This document shows, piece by piece, positions 1-8,746 of a DNA stretch of 27,336 nucleotides (the stretch's first letter is position 1; each line of letters opens with the position of its first letter). Made by a program: the position numbers and the translations under genes. The notes below the pieces were generated by a model. It was not told where the DNA came from and searched no databases. It was given only the letters and a program-made list of their open reading frames with translations. The stretch covers positions 1 to 27,336 of the forward strand of contig JBFWMB010000053.1 of NCBI GenBank assembly GCA_050251815.1. The letters run 5' to 3'. Source of the stretch: GWE2-40-63 sp050251815 (GTDB lineage: Bacteria; Bacteroidota; Bacteroidia; Bacteroidales; SZUA-534).

Positions 1-2
1 AG

Positions 3-335
3 GTAGTAGCGTTTGTAATTGCTATGCCCGATGTGAGTCAAGGAATTAAAAAAAGTAAAGGACATTTGTTTCCTTTTGGCATCTTAAAAATTCTGAATTC
101 ACAAAAACATACCAAACAGTTAAACCTTTTGCTGGGTGGTATTCACGAAGAATACCGCAATAAAGGACTCGATGCTTTGCTTGCCATACACATGCTTGAA
201 GAAGCCCGAAAAGCAAACCTGGAATACATCGACAGCCACTTAACACTCGAAGTAAATACAAAAATAAGAGCAGAGATGGAACGACTGAATGGAACCATTT
301 ATAAAAGGTATCGGGTTTTTATTAAAAGCATTTAA
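3..335 (+). CDS. GNAT-like N-acetyltransferase, C-terminal fragment
   Basis: The reading frame is open to the left edge of the window, so this is the 3' end of a longer gene. The first ATG, at 24, is internal: the preceding codons read VVAFVIA in frame and continue a beta strand. About 110 residues are visible. They include the stretch AMPDVSQGIKKSKG and a GG-x-H-x4-R-N-K-G-L-D segment, which resembles the R/Q-x-x-G-x-G/A acetyl-CoA loop of GNAT enzymes, followed by a helix and a strand-like C-terminus. The pattern matches the C-terminal part of the roughly 370-residue YghO-like acetyltransferase-fold proteins, whose substrate is unknown. Family assignment is from pattern recognition only, and the catalytic half lies partly outside the window. 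Confidence 0.6.
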   Translation, partial: VVAFVIAMPDVSQGIKKSKGHLFPFGILKILNSQKHTKQLNLLLGGIHEEYRNKGLDALLAIHMLEEARKANLEYIDSHLTLEVNTKIRAEMERLNGTIYKRYRVFIKSI

Positions 336-381
336 AATAAGCGAACAGGCAGAAGAAATAGGTAGAAGTTAAAAACACCGT

Positions 382-579
382 TTAATTTAAACTAAACAAC
401 TTTAAATTGGCATAAAGTTTAAACCGGCTTAAACAAGCCTTACTGGCTTCGATAATAATTATGTGTCCTTGTTTGCGAATCAGTTGGCTGCCATCCTGAA
501 AAGTTTCGATAATAGCTAAATCGGGCCTGATTTCGACGCGAGGTTCATAATAAATATCTTTTTTTGTCGACTTTTCCAT
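382..579 (-). CDS. Small hypothetical protein (65 aa), doubtful
   Basis: This is a 65-residue ORF on the same strand as the fecR-like gene, whose stop lies 114 bp upstream of this start. The protein begins MEKSTKKDIYYEPRVEIRP and has a moderately conserved-looking core (LAIIETFQDGSQLI...GHIIIIEASKA) followed by a basic, leucine-rich tail. There is no signal peptide, clear membrane helix or recognised motif. No Shine-Dalgarno sequence is visible and no clean promoter could be found; TATCTTTA in the leader is only close to TAnnTTTG. The sensible-looking amino-acid composition is the main argument for it. It is kept as a low-confidence gene of unknown function. Confidence 0.35.
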   Translation of the reverse strand: MEKSTKKDIYYEPRVEIRPDLAIIETFQDGSQLIRKQGHIIIIEASKACLSRFKLYANLKLFSLN

Positions 580-693
580 AACACTTACATTTAGAGGAAA
601 AATGCAGGTTAAAGATACCTAAATATTACGATTAAACAGCATTCGTGCCATTAAATTTTGTCATAATATGGTGAAAGTAAACGGAGAAAGAAG

Positions 694-1686
694 CTACGAA
701 AGCGGTTGAATTCCGGCTGATTTTGTTTTCTGAGTAAAAACAATGGCCTTGTTTGTTATTTTATATTCCCAACCCATGGCCAATGCAATAACCTGGGCTA
801 TATTTTTCTCGTTTGGATTATCAAAAGTACCACTGTAACGGAGTTCCTGCACATTATCGGGTAGTATTACCTGTTTGCCAAAATACTCGCTCAGCTGACT
901 GGCTACCGATTCTACCGGTGTATTATTGAAGATAAGCTGATTGCTCTTCCACGAAATAGCATTTGGATTAAAGACGTCTTGCTTTGAAATGATACCCGAA
1001 TGAGTATCGAAGTACACCTGTTGCTCTTTTTCAACCACTAAAGCGTTTTTTCGGGAGTTTCCAAACCAGACTTTACCACTGAAAACATTTAACGCCCAGG
1101 TTTTACTCTGCTCTTTAACCTGTAAATTAAAGCGGGTGCCCAAAACTTTAGCCCGGAGTCCTTTTCCCGATTCAATTATAAAAGGAAGTTCTGCATTTTT
1201 TTCTACCTCAAAATATGCTTCACCCTTGAGTTTAACATTTCGGTTTTTCTTATTATATGCTTTATCAAGCAACAAACTCGACTCAGCATTTAACCAAACG
1301 CGGGTATTGTCGGGCAATTGAATTTGTTCGGTATTTTGAGCCGTCTGATACAAATATTGTTGGTTGTTTTTAGTTGACAAAATACCAAAAATACCCAACA
1401 ATACTATTATTGAAGCTGCAACAGCAATTAATTGCAATCGTCTTGGTTTATTCAGCTGGCGAACTTTACTGGAATCGCGCAAATTTTTAAACTGTTCCCA
1501 TTCAGACTCAACATCAATATTCAGATTGTACTGGAATTGATTACTTAATTTCCAAACCTTTTGAAGTTCGGAGTAAGCTTGTTTATTTTCAGGCACCGAC
1601 AACCATTGCTGAAGCTGTAACTCCTCATTTCCGGCGAGTTTTTCTCCGCTAATGCTTCTGGTTACTATGTCGAAAATGTATTCCAT
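694..1686 (-). CDS. FecR-family anti-sigma factor
   Basis: This 330-residue single-pass inner-membrane protein should bind and control the ECF sigma factor encoded just upstream. The N-terminal 80 residues are cytoplasmic and resemble the anti-sigma region (helical, with the QWLSVPENKQAYSELQKVW pattern). One membrane helix lies at about 84-104. The FecR domain follows at roughly 115-215 (VWLNAESSLLLDKAY, VKLKGEAYFEVEK, ALNVFSGKVWFG), and a C-terminal DUF4974/STN-like domain at about 250-325 (LIFNNTPVESVASQLSEYFGKQV) normally contacts the plug or signalling domain of a TonB-dependent transporter. It starts 11 bp after the sigma-factor stop and is surely co-transcribed with it. Unlike most Bacteroidetes pairs, no SusC/TonB transporter gene follows within the window. 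Family call is firm; the inducing signal is unknown. Confidence 0.9.
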   Translation of the reverse strand: MEYIFDIVTRSISGEKLAGNEELQLQQWLSVPENKQAYSELQKVWKLSNQFQYNLNIDVESEWEQFKNLRDSSKVRQLNKPRRLQLIAVAASIIVLLGIFGILSTKNNQQYLYQTAQNTEQIQLPDNTRVWLNAESSLLLDKAYNKKNRNVKLKGEAYFEVEKNAELPFIIESGKGLRAKVLGTRFNLQVKEQSKTWALNVFSGKVWFGNSRKNALVVEKEQQVYFDTHSGIISKQDVFNPNAISWKSNQLIFNNTPVESVASQLSEYFGKQVILPDNVQELRYSGTFDNPNEKNIAQVIALAMGWEYKITNKAIVFTQKTKSAGIQPLS

Positions 1687-1697
1687 AAATTCACAAT

Positions 1698-2267
1698 CTA
1701 GATATAAAACAGTTGAAACATGTACTGCCCTACCCCTAAAAAAAGAAAAACATAAATTAAATCCATATAGGGTTTCAGACTTACCCGTAAATCCCTTAAC
1801 GCCTTGCTTATATGTTTCTCAACGGCTTTCAAACTTATATTCAATTCTTCTGCAATTTCTTTATTACTCAAATCAGAAAACCGACTCAAGCTAAAAACAG
1901 TCTGACATTTATCGGGCAAAGCAGCAATCGCTTTCTTTATGGCCAATTCAACTTCATCCGACAAATAATCGCTGTTTGGTTTTACCTGTAAACTATCGAA
2001 AATATTATCCGCCGATTGTTCCTCATTTACAATCCGTTTGTTTTTATCGATAAAATTTAATGCCGTATTTATTACCGAACGATGCAGGTATGCCCGCATG
2101 TTTTGATCGAAATTTACTTCGTCACGCAGGTTCCAAAGTTTTAAGAATACCTGTTGTACAATATCACGGGCATCATCGCGATCTTTAAGAACGCCAAAGG
2201 CCACGTTTACTAAAAACGAATAATTAGTTTTAAAAATATCTTCAAACTGGTTTTCAGTCATTGCCAT
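1698..2267 (-). CDS. ECF RNA polymerase sigma factor
   Basis: This is a sigma-70 factor of the extracytoplasmic-function group, of the type paired with FecR in Bacteroidetes. Sigma region 2 is at about residues 5-75 (FEDIFKTNYSFLVNVAFGVLKDRDDARDIVQQVFLKLW) and region 4 at about 110-160 (LPDKCQTVFSLSRFSDLSNKEIAEELNISLKAVEKHISKALRDLR, a helix-turn-helix). The longest frame begins with a TTG at 2309, but that codon lies in the -33 element of a consensus promoter, so translation should start at ATG 2267 (MAMTEN) or 2261. This gives about 189 residues, close to family length. The last 20 or so residues (LIYVFLFLGVGQYMFQLFYI) are strongly hydrophobic, which suggests a membrane-associated tail. The FecR gene follows 11 bp downstream. 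Confidence 0.92.
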   Translation of the reverse strand: MAMTENQFEDIFKTNYSFLVNVAFGVLKDRDDARDIVQQVFLKLWNLRDEVNFDQNMRAYLHRSVINTALNFIDKNKRIVNEEQSADNIFDSLQVKPNSDYLSDEVELAIKKAIAALPDKCQTVFSLSRFSDLSNKEIAEELNISLKAVEKHISKALRDLRVSLKPYMDLIYVFLFLGVGQYMFQLFYI

Positions 2268-2279
2268 AAATTCGTTGCC

Positions 2280-2311
2280 CAAAAGTAAATTACTGCATCT
2301 AATTAACAAAA
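2280..2311 (-). promoter_or_regulatory. Bacteroidetes-type promoter of the sigma/FecR operon
   Basis: On the minus strand a -33 element TTTTG is followed by exactly 19 bases and then TACTTTTG, a perfect fit to the Bacteroidetes consensus TTTG-N19-TAnnTTTG. The predicted transcript starts around 2276, leaving a leader of only about ten bases before the ATG at 2267. This excludes the upstream TTG start. Confidence 0.75.
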
Positions 2312-2407
2312 CAAAAGAACAAAAAACGGCGTTTTGTAACCAATGGTTTATTTTAGCGTCAAAACCATATTCAACAACAAATTATTTTTACCCCTAAAAA
2401 AAACGTT

Positions 2408-4408
2408 ATGAAACAGTCGAAAAAATTTATTCACTTAACCGTTGTCTTACTATTGCTATCATTTATGACAAAAGCACAAGAACAAAAAGAGTTGCCGGGC
2501 GATGCAAGCCTGCCCTCAACTACCGAAGAACTTGAAAAAATGGCAGCTTCTCATGTTGGCGATTACAAATACAATGTTGCCTCGTACTTTGCCAAACCCT
2601 TAAAAAGCAGTTTTCAGTTTTCCCCAAAAGGGAATTACCTGTCGTACCGCGAAAAAGATGAAAACAGCAAGCGGCACGTATATGTAATGAACACTGAAAC
2701 TGAAAAAGTTACCCGGGTAATTACCGAAGATGAAGAACTGATTCGGGGTTATGGCTGGGTAAACGATGAACGCTTAATTTATATTAAGGATCAGGGCGGA
2801 AACGAAAACTACCAGCTATTTGCCGTAAATATTGATGGTTCAAATCCTCAGGCTTTAACTCCGTTTGAAAATGTTAGGGTGGGCATTTTAGAAATGCTAA
2901 AAGAGCAACCCGACTATATTATTATTCAGATGAATAAAGATAATGCCCAGGTATTTGAGCCCTACCGCATCAATGTAAATACCGGGGAGTTAACCAAACT
3001 TTATGAAAACACCGATTTATCGAGCCCCATAATGGGATACGATTTTGATAAAGATGGAAACCTTCGTGGATTCACCAAGCAGGTTAATGGCACCGAGTTA
3101 CAATTCATGTATCGTTTAAACGAAAATGAAGATTTTCAGGTTATTGAACATTACGACTGGAAAGGTTCGTTTAGTGTAATCGGGTTCGATTACAACCCTG
3201 AAAGTCAACACCTGGCTTATGTGGCAACCAATTTGAATCGCGACAAAGAAGCGGTTTGTCTGTACGATTTAGCCAACAAGAAAGTACTTAAAGTAATGTT
3301 TGAAAACGATACTTTTGATGCCAATGGCATGTCGAGGTCACGAAAACGCAACTGGGAAATTGATTACTTCTCGTACAACGGAGAGAAATTTCAAATTGAA
3401 CCCGTTAGCGAACATTACAAGAAATTGCATGCTAAATTCAAAGCACAATTCGGAAATAAAGATTTTTGGATTACCGATAAAACCGATGACGAAGACAAAT
3501 ACCTGCTCTACGTAACCAGCGATAAACTTTATGGTGAATATCACATTTATAATGCAAGCAAAGATGAGTTTAAATTGATGATTACCTTAATGCCCCAACT
3601 TAAGGAAGAAGATATGGCTGAAATGCGATCAATTAAATTCAAAAGTCGCGATGGTTTTACGGTTTACGCCTACATTACACTTCCCGAAAAAGCACTTAAA
3701 GGAGAAAAAGTTCCCATGATAGTAAATCCTCACGGCGGCCCTTATGGTGTTCGCGATAGTTGGGGATTTAATCCCGAAACCCAATTATTTGCCAGTCGTG
3801 GATATGCCACATTACAGGTAAACTATCGTGGTTCAGGTGGATATGGAAAAGAATTTTACCTGGCCGGAAGCAAACAAATTGGCCGAAATATGTTAAACGA
3901 TTTGGAAGATGGTGTTCAATACTGTATTGAGCAAGGGTGGGCCGACAAAGACAAAATTGCAATCTACGGTGCCAGCTACGGAGGGTTGGCAACTTTAGGA
4001 AGCTTAATAAAAACCCCTGACTTGTATGTTTGTGGAATTGATTACGTAGGTGTATCGAATCTGTTTACTTTTGTTAATTCTTTCCCGGCTTACTGGAAAC
4101 CTTTTATGGCTCAGTTTTATGCCCAATGGTACGACCCTGAAAATCCGGAAGAAAAGAAAATAATGGAAGAAGTATCGCCGGCTTTACGGGCAAATGAGAT
4201 AACCAAACCACTTTTCGTTATTCAGGGCGCAAACGACCCAAGGGTAAATATCAACGAATCGGATCAAATTGTAAAAACCCTTCGGGCCAAGGGTGAAGAT
4301 ATTCCCTATATGGTAAAATACAACGAGGGCCACGGTTTTCATCACGAAGAAAATCAATTGGAGTTATACCGCTATATGATGGGCTTTTTTAGCAGGTACT
4401 TAAACTAA
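2408..4408 (+). CDS. Secreted S9-family serine peptidase (prolyl oligopeptidase type)
   Basis: This 666-residue protein has an N-terminal signal peptide (MKQSKKF, then a leucine/valine core, cleavage near TKA-QEQ), so it acts in the periplasm. Residues of about 60-390 form a WD/TolB-like beta-propeller (for example FQFSPKGNYLSY, YGWVNDERLIYIKD), and 400-666 form an alpha/beta-hydrolase domain. The catalytic triad is visible: Ser523 in GASYGG, Asp610 in QGANDPRV and His642 in NEGHGFHH. The NPHGGP and YRGSGGYG segments of the oxyanion and active-site region are also present. The family cleaves short peptides, often after proline or as acylaminoacyl/dipeptidyl peptidases; exact specificity cannot be read here. 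It is monocistronic, divergent from the sigma/FecR pair, and ends at a strong terminator. Confidence 0.93.
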   Translation: MKQSKKFIHLTVVLLLLSFMTKAQEQKELPGDASLPSTTEELEKMAASHVGDYKYNVASYFAKPLKSSFQFSPKGNYLSYREKDENSKRHVYVMNTETEKVTRVITEDEELIRGYGWVNDERLIYIKDQGGNENYQLFAVNIDGSNPQALTPFENVRVGILEMLKEQPDYIIIQMNKDNAQVFEPYRINVNTGELTKLYENTDLSSPIMGYDFDKDGNLRGFTKQVNGTELQFMYRLNENEDFQVIEHYDWKGSFSVIGFDYNPESQHLAYVATNLNRDKEAVCLYDLANKKVLKVMFENDTFDANGMSRSRKRNWEIDYFSYNGEKFQIEPVSEHYKKLHAKFKAQFGNKDFWITDKTDDEDKYLLYVTSDKLYGEYHIYNASKDEFKLMITLMPQLKEEDMAEMRSIKFKSRDGFTVYAYITLPEKALKGEKVPMIVNPHGGPYGVRDSWGFNPETQLFASRGYATLQVNYRGSGGYGKEFYLAGSKQIGRNMLNDLEDGVQYCIEQGWADKDKIAIYGASYGGLATLGSLIKTPDLYVCGIDYVGVSNLFTFVNSFPAYWKPFMAQFYAQWYDPENPEEKKIMEEVSPALRANEITKPLFVIQGANDPRVNINESDQIVKTLRAKGEDIPYMVKYNEGHGFHHEENQLELYRYMMGFFSRYLN

Positions 4409-4429
4409 CAAAATTACTTCATAATTCTT

Positions 4430-4459
4430 AAGCCGGAAAATCAACTTCCGGCTTTTTTT
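4430..4459 (+). terminator. Rho-independent terminator of the S9 peptidase gene
   Basis: AAGCCGGAA (4430-4438) pairs with TTCCGGCTT (4446-4454) around a seven-base loop and runs into a T tract. It starts 21 bases after the stop codon. Confidence 0.9.
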
Positions 4460-4527
4460 GTTCATAAACCAACCTGTGAAGTGTATATAAAACAAATTCA
4501 CTATATTTAAGAACAAATTAATTACTC

Positions 4528-5397
4528 ATGGAACAACTGAATACATTTCTTTCAACTACAGGTGGAAAAGTTGTATCGATTGCTGCTTTGGCCATTGGTG
4601 CACATCTTTTGGTATTGCTTATAAGAACCATCGACCGGATAATTCTGAAGCGACTTACCAAAAAACGGGCTAAGTGGAGTTCTATACAATCGTTAGGTTT
4701 TAGTATTCTTATTTTTACGGTTTATTTCGTAGCCATTGGCAAAGTTTTAATGGAACTTGGGGTTTCGTTAACCGCGTATATTGCCAGTGCCAGTGTAATT
4801 GGACTTGCCGTTGGTTTTGGTACGCAAGGACTAATACAGGATGTTATAACCGGTGTTACCATTGTGTTTTCAAATTTAATGAACGTTGGTGAATTGGTTG
4901 AGGTAAACGGAGTAACCGGTGTAGTTCGCTCCATAAATATGCGCTTTATCGAAATTGAAGATCATTTGGGAACCCTTGCTTATATACCCAACCGCACCAT
5001 TACAAAAGTTGTCCGCTACCCAAAAGGCTACCTCAGTTGCAGTATCGATTTTGTGAACACGCCCAAATTGCTGGAAACCCCTTCAACCATTAATGAAATT
5101 GATGCTTTTTTGAAATCGGTAAAGGACCAATTTCAAGGAATTTTTAGAGGAAGTATTTCCATGTACAATGATAAAACCACCAGCACCGGAAAAAAATATT
5201 CACGAATCAAACTTAGAATCTGGCCCGGTCGAACCCAAATAATTGACAGCACCCTTAAACAGGAATTGTTGGACATTCTTAAAAAAACAGAACCCGACTA
5301 TAAAGACTGGATGCTGAGCATTAATTATGAAATTGAAAACGGCAAAAACAAAAAACATAAAAACGGCAACAAATCACAGGTAAGTGAGCCAAGCTAA
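4528..5397 (+). CDS. Small-conductance mechanosensitive channel (MscS family)
   Basis: This 289-residue inner-membrane protein has the three-helix architecture of minimal MscS. Membrane segments lie at about 12-33 and 53-73, and a glycine/alanine-rich pore helix lies at about 79-115 (ASASVIGLAVGFGTQGLIQDVITGVTIV). The conserved cytoplasmic beta domain follows (VGELVEVNGVTGVVRSINMRFIEIEDHLGTLAYIPN), then the alpha/beta vestibule domain and a basic, disordered tail (NGKNKKHKNGNK). The family opens on membrane tension to release solutes during hypo-osmotic shock. It appears to be a single gene, converging on the carrier gene with 33 bp between the stops. Family call is firm. Confidence 0.93.
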   Translation: MEQLNTFLSTTGGKVVSIAALAIGAHLLVLLIRTIDRIILKRLTKKRAKWSSIQSLGFSILIFTVYFVAIGKVLMELGVSLTAYIASASVIGLAVGFGTQGLIQDVITGVTIVFSNLMNVGELVEVNGVTGVVRSINMRFIEIEDHLGTLAYIPNRTITKVVRYPKGYLSCSIDFVNTPKLLETPSTINEIDAFLKSVKDQFQGIFRGSISMYNDKTTSTGKKYSRIKLRIWPGRTQIIDSTLKQELLDILKKTEPDYKDWMLSINYEIENGKNKKHKNGNKSQVSEPS

Positions 5398-5430
5398 GTT
5401 TTTTTATTAAAGAGTAAAGCCTGTTTTGTT

Positions 5431-7029
5431 TTAAAACCCGTTTAACTTCATGGTGACGGTTGGAATTAATAACAACCAACCCAAAATCATTAACACAATC
5501 ATAAACGGAGTTATCCATTTTACCCATTTATCGTACGGGATTCGGGCCACTCCCAATACACCAATTAAAACACCCGATGTGGGAGTTATCATGTTGGTAA
5601 AACCATCGCCCAATTGAAAAGCAACTACTGTTGCCTGGCGCGATAAACCAATTAAATCGGAAAAAGGAGCCATTATGGGCATGGTTAAAGCAGCTTTGGC
5701 CGAGCCTGAAGGAATTACAATATTAATTAAGGTTTGAATACCATACATAACACTTACCGAGCCCAATTGTCCAAATTCATTCATGGAACGACTCAAACCA
5801 TGCAAAATGGTATCAATAATTCTACCCTCCTGCAAAACAACAATTATTCCACCGGCCAGACCCACCACAAAAGCTGCCGACATAATATCTTTAGCACCTT
5901 CGATAAATAATTTAGCAATGCTGTTGGCCGATTTGTTCATAGCTATCCCACTAAAAATTCCCATGGCAAAAAATAAACTGGCAATTTCCATTATATACCA
6001 TTGATAACCCATAACTCCAATAATCAAATAGATAATGGTAAACAGCAACAGCGTTAATACAAAAAAGTGAGCCGATTTGCGTAGGCTTAATCCGCCAAGT
6101 ATGGCAAATAAAGCGGTGGTTATTGGTATAATAGCCAGTTGTTTCTCCAGATTACCAATAGCTAATACGGAAAGTGGATATTTAACAGAAAAAATTATCA
6201 TGCCAATAAGCAGCACAAAGTAAGCAACATAAGCCGCTTTGGGTGTATGGTACGAAATGGTTTCCGTGAAATCCATTCCTTTTTTTCTCCAGTAAGCATC
6301 ATCGTCATAAACCAGCGAACGTTTCGGGTTTTTCTTAATGCGCCGGGCATACCACAATACAAAAGCAATTCCCACAAAATTGAGTACAAACCAAATAAAA
6401 ATGCGGTATTCAAAACCCGAAAACAAAGGAATTCCAGCCAAACCTTGTGCAATTCCAATGGTAAAAGGATTTAGAATAGCTCCGGCAAAACCCAGTCCGG
6501 CTGCAACAAAACACATACTAACCCCAACTATGGAATCGTAACCCATACTTATGGCCAGAGGAACAAATATAATGATGAAAGCAATGGTTTCTTCGCTCAT
6601 TCCGAATATGGCACCAAACAAGCTAAACATGAGCATTATTAGGGTAATTACCATATTGTCGACTCCCATTAAGCGAATCAAATTAAAACGTTCCAAACGT
6701 CGGGTGAAGCGAAGGAAACTGGCGATGCCCACATCGAGTGCACGGCTTTCGTTCATTATCCAGAAAGCCCCGCCTATCATTAAAATAAAAACAATGATTC
6801 CGGCCTGGTTCTCGAAACCTGTAAAAAGTGCTGCAAAAATCTCCCAGGTCTGCGGCTGACTCTCCACATACTCAAAAACCTTAACCGTTTGTTCCTGACC
6901 ATTCACTAGTTCTATTTTATCGATGTATTGACCGCCGGGAACAAACCAGGTGGCAATGGCCGAAATTAGAATAAACAAAAAAACGATTACATACGTATGA
7001 GGCACCTGCCGTTTTTGGTTCTGCTGCAT
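5431..7029 (-). CDS. YfcC-family membrane carrier
   Basis: This 532-residue polytopic protein has about 12 or more predicted membrane helices. It starts with the typical N-terminus VPHTYVIVFLFILISAIATWFVPGGQY and a long extracytoplasmic loop. The pattern, including NPFTIGIAQGLAGIPLFSG, the re-entrant serine/glycine stretch IPSGSAKAALTMPIMAPFSDLIG and TPTSGVLIGVLGVARIPYDKWVKW, fits the YfcC/DcuC-like branch of the ion-transporter superfamily, often annotated as basic amino-acid or C4-dicarboxylate antiporters. Substrate cannot be read from the sequence. An exact -7 type match (TAGTTTTG, minus strand, 7075-7082) lies 46 bp upstream but without a good -33 partner. It seems to be transcribed alone. 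Confidence 0.88.
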   Translation of the reverse strand: MQQNQKRQVPHTYVIVFLFILISAIATWFVPGGQYIDKIELVNGQEQTVKVFEYVESQPQTWEIFAALFTGFENQAGIIVFILMIGGAFWIMNESRALDVGIASFLRFTRRLERFNLIRLMGVDNMVITLIMLMFSLFGAIFGMSEETIAFIIIFVPLAISMGYDSIVGVSMCFVAAGLGFAGAILNPFTIGIAQGLAGIPLFSGFEYRIFIWFVLNFVGIAFVLWYARRIKKNPKRSLVYDDDAYWRKKGMDFTETISYHTPKAAYVAYFVLLIGMIIFSVKYPLSVLAIGNLEKQLAIIPITTALFAILGGLSLRKSAHFFVLTLLLFTIIYLIIGVMGYQWYIMEIASLFFAMGIFSGIAMNKSANSIAKLFIEGAKDIMSAAFVVGLAGGIIVVLQEGRIIDTILHGLSRSMNEFGQLGSVSVMYGIQTLINIVIPSGSAKAALTMPIMAPFSDLIGLSRQATVVAFQLGDGFTNMITPTSGVLIGVLGVARIPYDKWVKWITPFMIVLMILGWLLLIPTVTMKLNGF

Positions 7030-7166
7030 AAGTTAGGTTTTAAAGCGCTAAAATAATTATTTGAACGGGGCCTCCAAAACTATTATGAAAATGGGTAAGG
7101 TAATTTTTAGCATAATTCCGGCATTTCACAAAAAAAGAGAGCCTATACAGCAAAAAGTTATTGCCG

Positions 7167-8633
7167 TTATTCAATTTCTCTAAGTTCTTTTTGTGCCCTT
7201 TTGTGAATCTCGTTCTGATAAATGGGTGCTTTCAGTTTTAAACACTTTTGAAAGTATTTCTCTGCTTTATCGTTGTCATTCAAAGTACGATAAACCTGCC
7301 CCAAATAAAAAGCTGCATAACTGGGATAATAATATTCCGCTGCAAAATCGGTATCGATAGCCATCTGGTAGAACAAAACCGCTTTTTTATAATCGTTTAA
7401 CTGATGATAGGCCCTCGCCAAACGGTAACTGTATTCTAACTTTTGTTCCCGTTTAAAATATGTTACCTGTTCTTTGTTTTGTAATAAAACAGCTGCAGAT
7501 GCCGTATAGTTTCCACCATCGAAAAGCAAGCGGCTTTTTAGTAATTCCGGATTCCAATTTGCGGCATGAGTTGCTTCATAAACAGCCTGCTTATCCTGAG
7601 GTGAAGTGTTATTTTCAGAGGATAGTATTTCAGAAACCAAAGCCTGTGCTTTGTCATTTTTATTAAAAATAACATAATACCAGGCCAGTTTTAGTTTGCC
7701 ATATGTGATTTGATTTTCGATGGCCGGATTCGCTATAAAACGCTCCAAAAATTGAACTGCATTAGCATCAAGCTGGTTTAGTAAAGCCACGCCAAACAGC
7801 AAATCAAACATCGGGATTCGTTTGTTAAAATCCAAAGAATCGGCCATGTGAAGAGCAATTAATCCCGAATCCTGCTGATTGCTTTTATTATAACACAGTG
7901 CACGCGCATACAATGCTATCGGACTTGCATCTGATGCTTTAATTCCATTTAAACTACAAGGCAATGTGCTCTTGGAATAGGTATTAAAGTTGGTTTGCAA
8001 TAAAGCATCAATAATTAGCAGTTCCTCTTGAATTATGGGTTGTGATTTGGTTGACTCAAGCAAATTGTTCAGCAATGCCGGATAATTTTCTTCCCAAAAA
8101 TTTTGCTCGTCAGCATTATCGTTTAAAAACCAACTATTTATCCAGAACTGAAAAACCACAGCAATGAATTGATGCTTTTGGTTTAAAACAAAATCGGGAA
8201 ATTTTTTGAGGTTGATTTTTTGTTGCTTATAAAACGCCCAATAATTTGAAAATGCTTTTACCAGTTCCTGTTTTTGTATCGACACCACACAAAGCATCAA
8301 ATACATATCGGCCTGATAATAAAGCGTTAAAGCATCGTTTTGGGTTTTGGCTTTTAGTAAACCTATGTTTTCTGAAATACTTTGGTAAACTGTATCTGTT
8401 GCGTTTTGCCGTTGCCCCAAAACAACTTCTAAAAACGAAGCATACGAATGGTAATAAATATGGTGATTGCTTTTATTATTGGTTTGTTCAAGTATATTCA
8501 GCGCATTTGGTAGTTCCATCTGCAAAAGTTGCCGATGCACTTTGGTGTAAATGGGAATAGAATCGTGAGCGAAAGAAGTTAAGCCAATTCCATTCGATAA
8601 AACAAGCGCTATGATTACCAAAAAATGTTTCAA
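7167..8633 (-). CDS. Secreted tetratricopeptide-repeat protein
   Basis: The frame stays open up to an ATG at 8723, but that codon and the next few lie inside the terminator hairpin of the upstream gene. The better start is TTG at 8633, which gives a clean signal peptide (KHFLVIIALVLSNGIGLTSFA, cleavage before HDS) and a mature protein of about 465 residues. The remainder is helical with degenerate repeats; the clearest TPR units are near the C-terminus (SYRLARAYHQLNDYKKAVLFYQMAI and AAFYLGQVYRTLNDNDKAEKYFQKCLKL). Such proteins act as periplasmic or envelope scaffolds, but no specific role can be named. It is separated by 137 bp from the YfcC-type gene downstream. The TTG start is an inference. 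Confidence 0.8.
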   Translation of the reverse strand: MKHFLVIIALVLSNGIGLTSFAHDSIPIYTKVHRQLLQMELPNALNILEQTNNKSNHHIYYHSYASFLEVVLGQRQNATDTVYQSISENIGLLKAKTQNDALTLYYQADMYLMLCVVSIQKQELVKAFSNYWAFYKQQKINLKKFPDFVLNQKHQFIAVVFQFWINSWFLNDNADEQNFWEENYPALLNNLLESTKSQPIIQEELLIIDALLQTNFNTYSKSTLPCSLNGIKASDASPIALYARALCYNKSNQQDSGLIALHMADSLDFNKRIPMFDLLFGVALLNQLDANAVQFLERFIANPAIENQITYGKLKLAWYYVIFNKNDKAQALVSEILSSENNTSPQDKQAVYEATHAANWNPELLKSRLLFDGGNYTASAAVLLQNKEQVTYFKREQKLEYSYRLARAYHQLNDYKKAVLFYQMAIDTDFAAEYYYPSYAAFYLGQVYRTLNDNDKAEKYFQKCLKLKAPIYQNEIHKRAQKELREIE

Positions 8634-8693
8634 TTTAACCAAACAGTAAAGTTTAATCAAAGAAACACATTTTATAGCGATTCGCGAAAAAGC

Positions 8694-8726
8694 AAAAAAA
8701 AAGGTTGCCAAAATATTAGGCAACCT
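8694..8726 (-). terminator. Rho-independent terminator of the Nif3/zinc-ribbon operon
   Basis: Read on the minus strand, AGGTTGCC (8719-8726) pairs with GGCAACCT (8702-8709) around a nine-base loop and is followed by a run of nine T. It begins 20 bases after the zinc-ribbon stop codon and overlaps the nominal first codons of the next open frame. Confidence 0.9.
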
Positions 8727-8746
8727 CTGGTATAAAAAATTTTTAA

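Noticed and set aside
6247..6859. Three plus-strand open frames across the carrier gene
   Set aside because: They are antisense shadows of the YfcC-type carrier; their Met/Ile/Lys-rich translations reflect antisense reading of membrane-helix codons.
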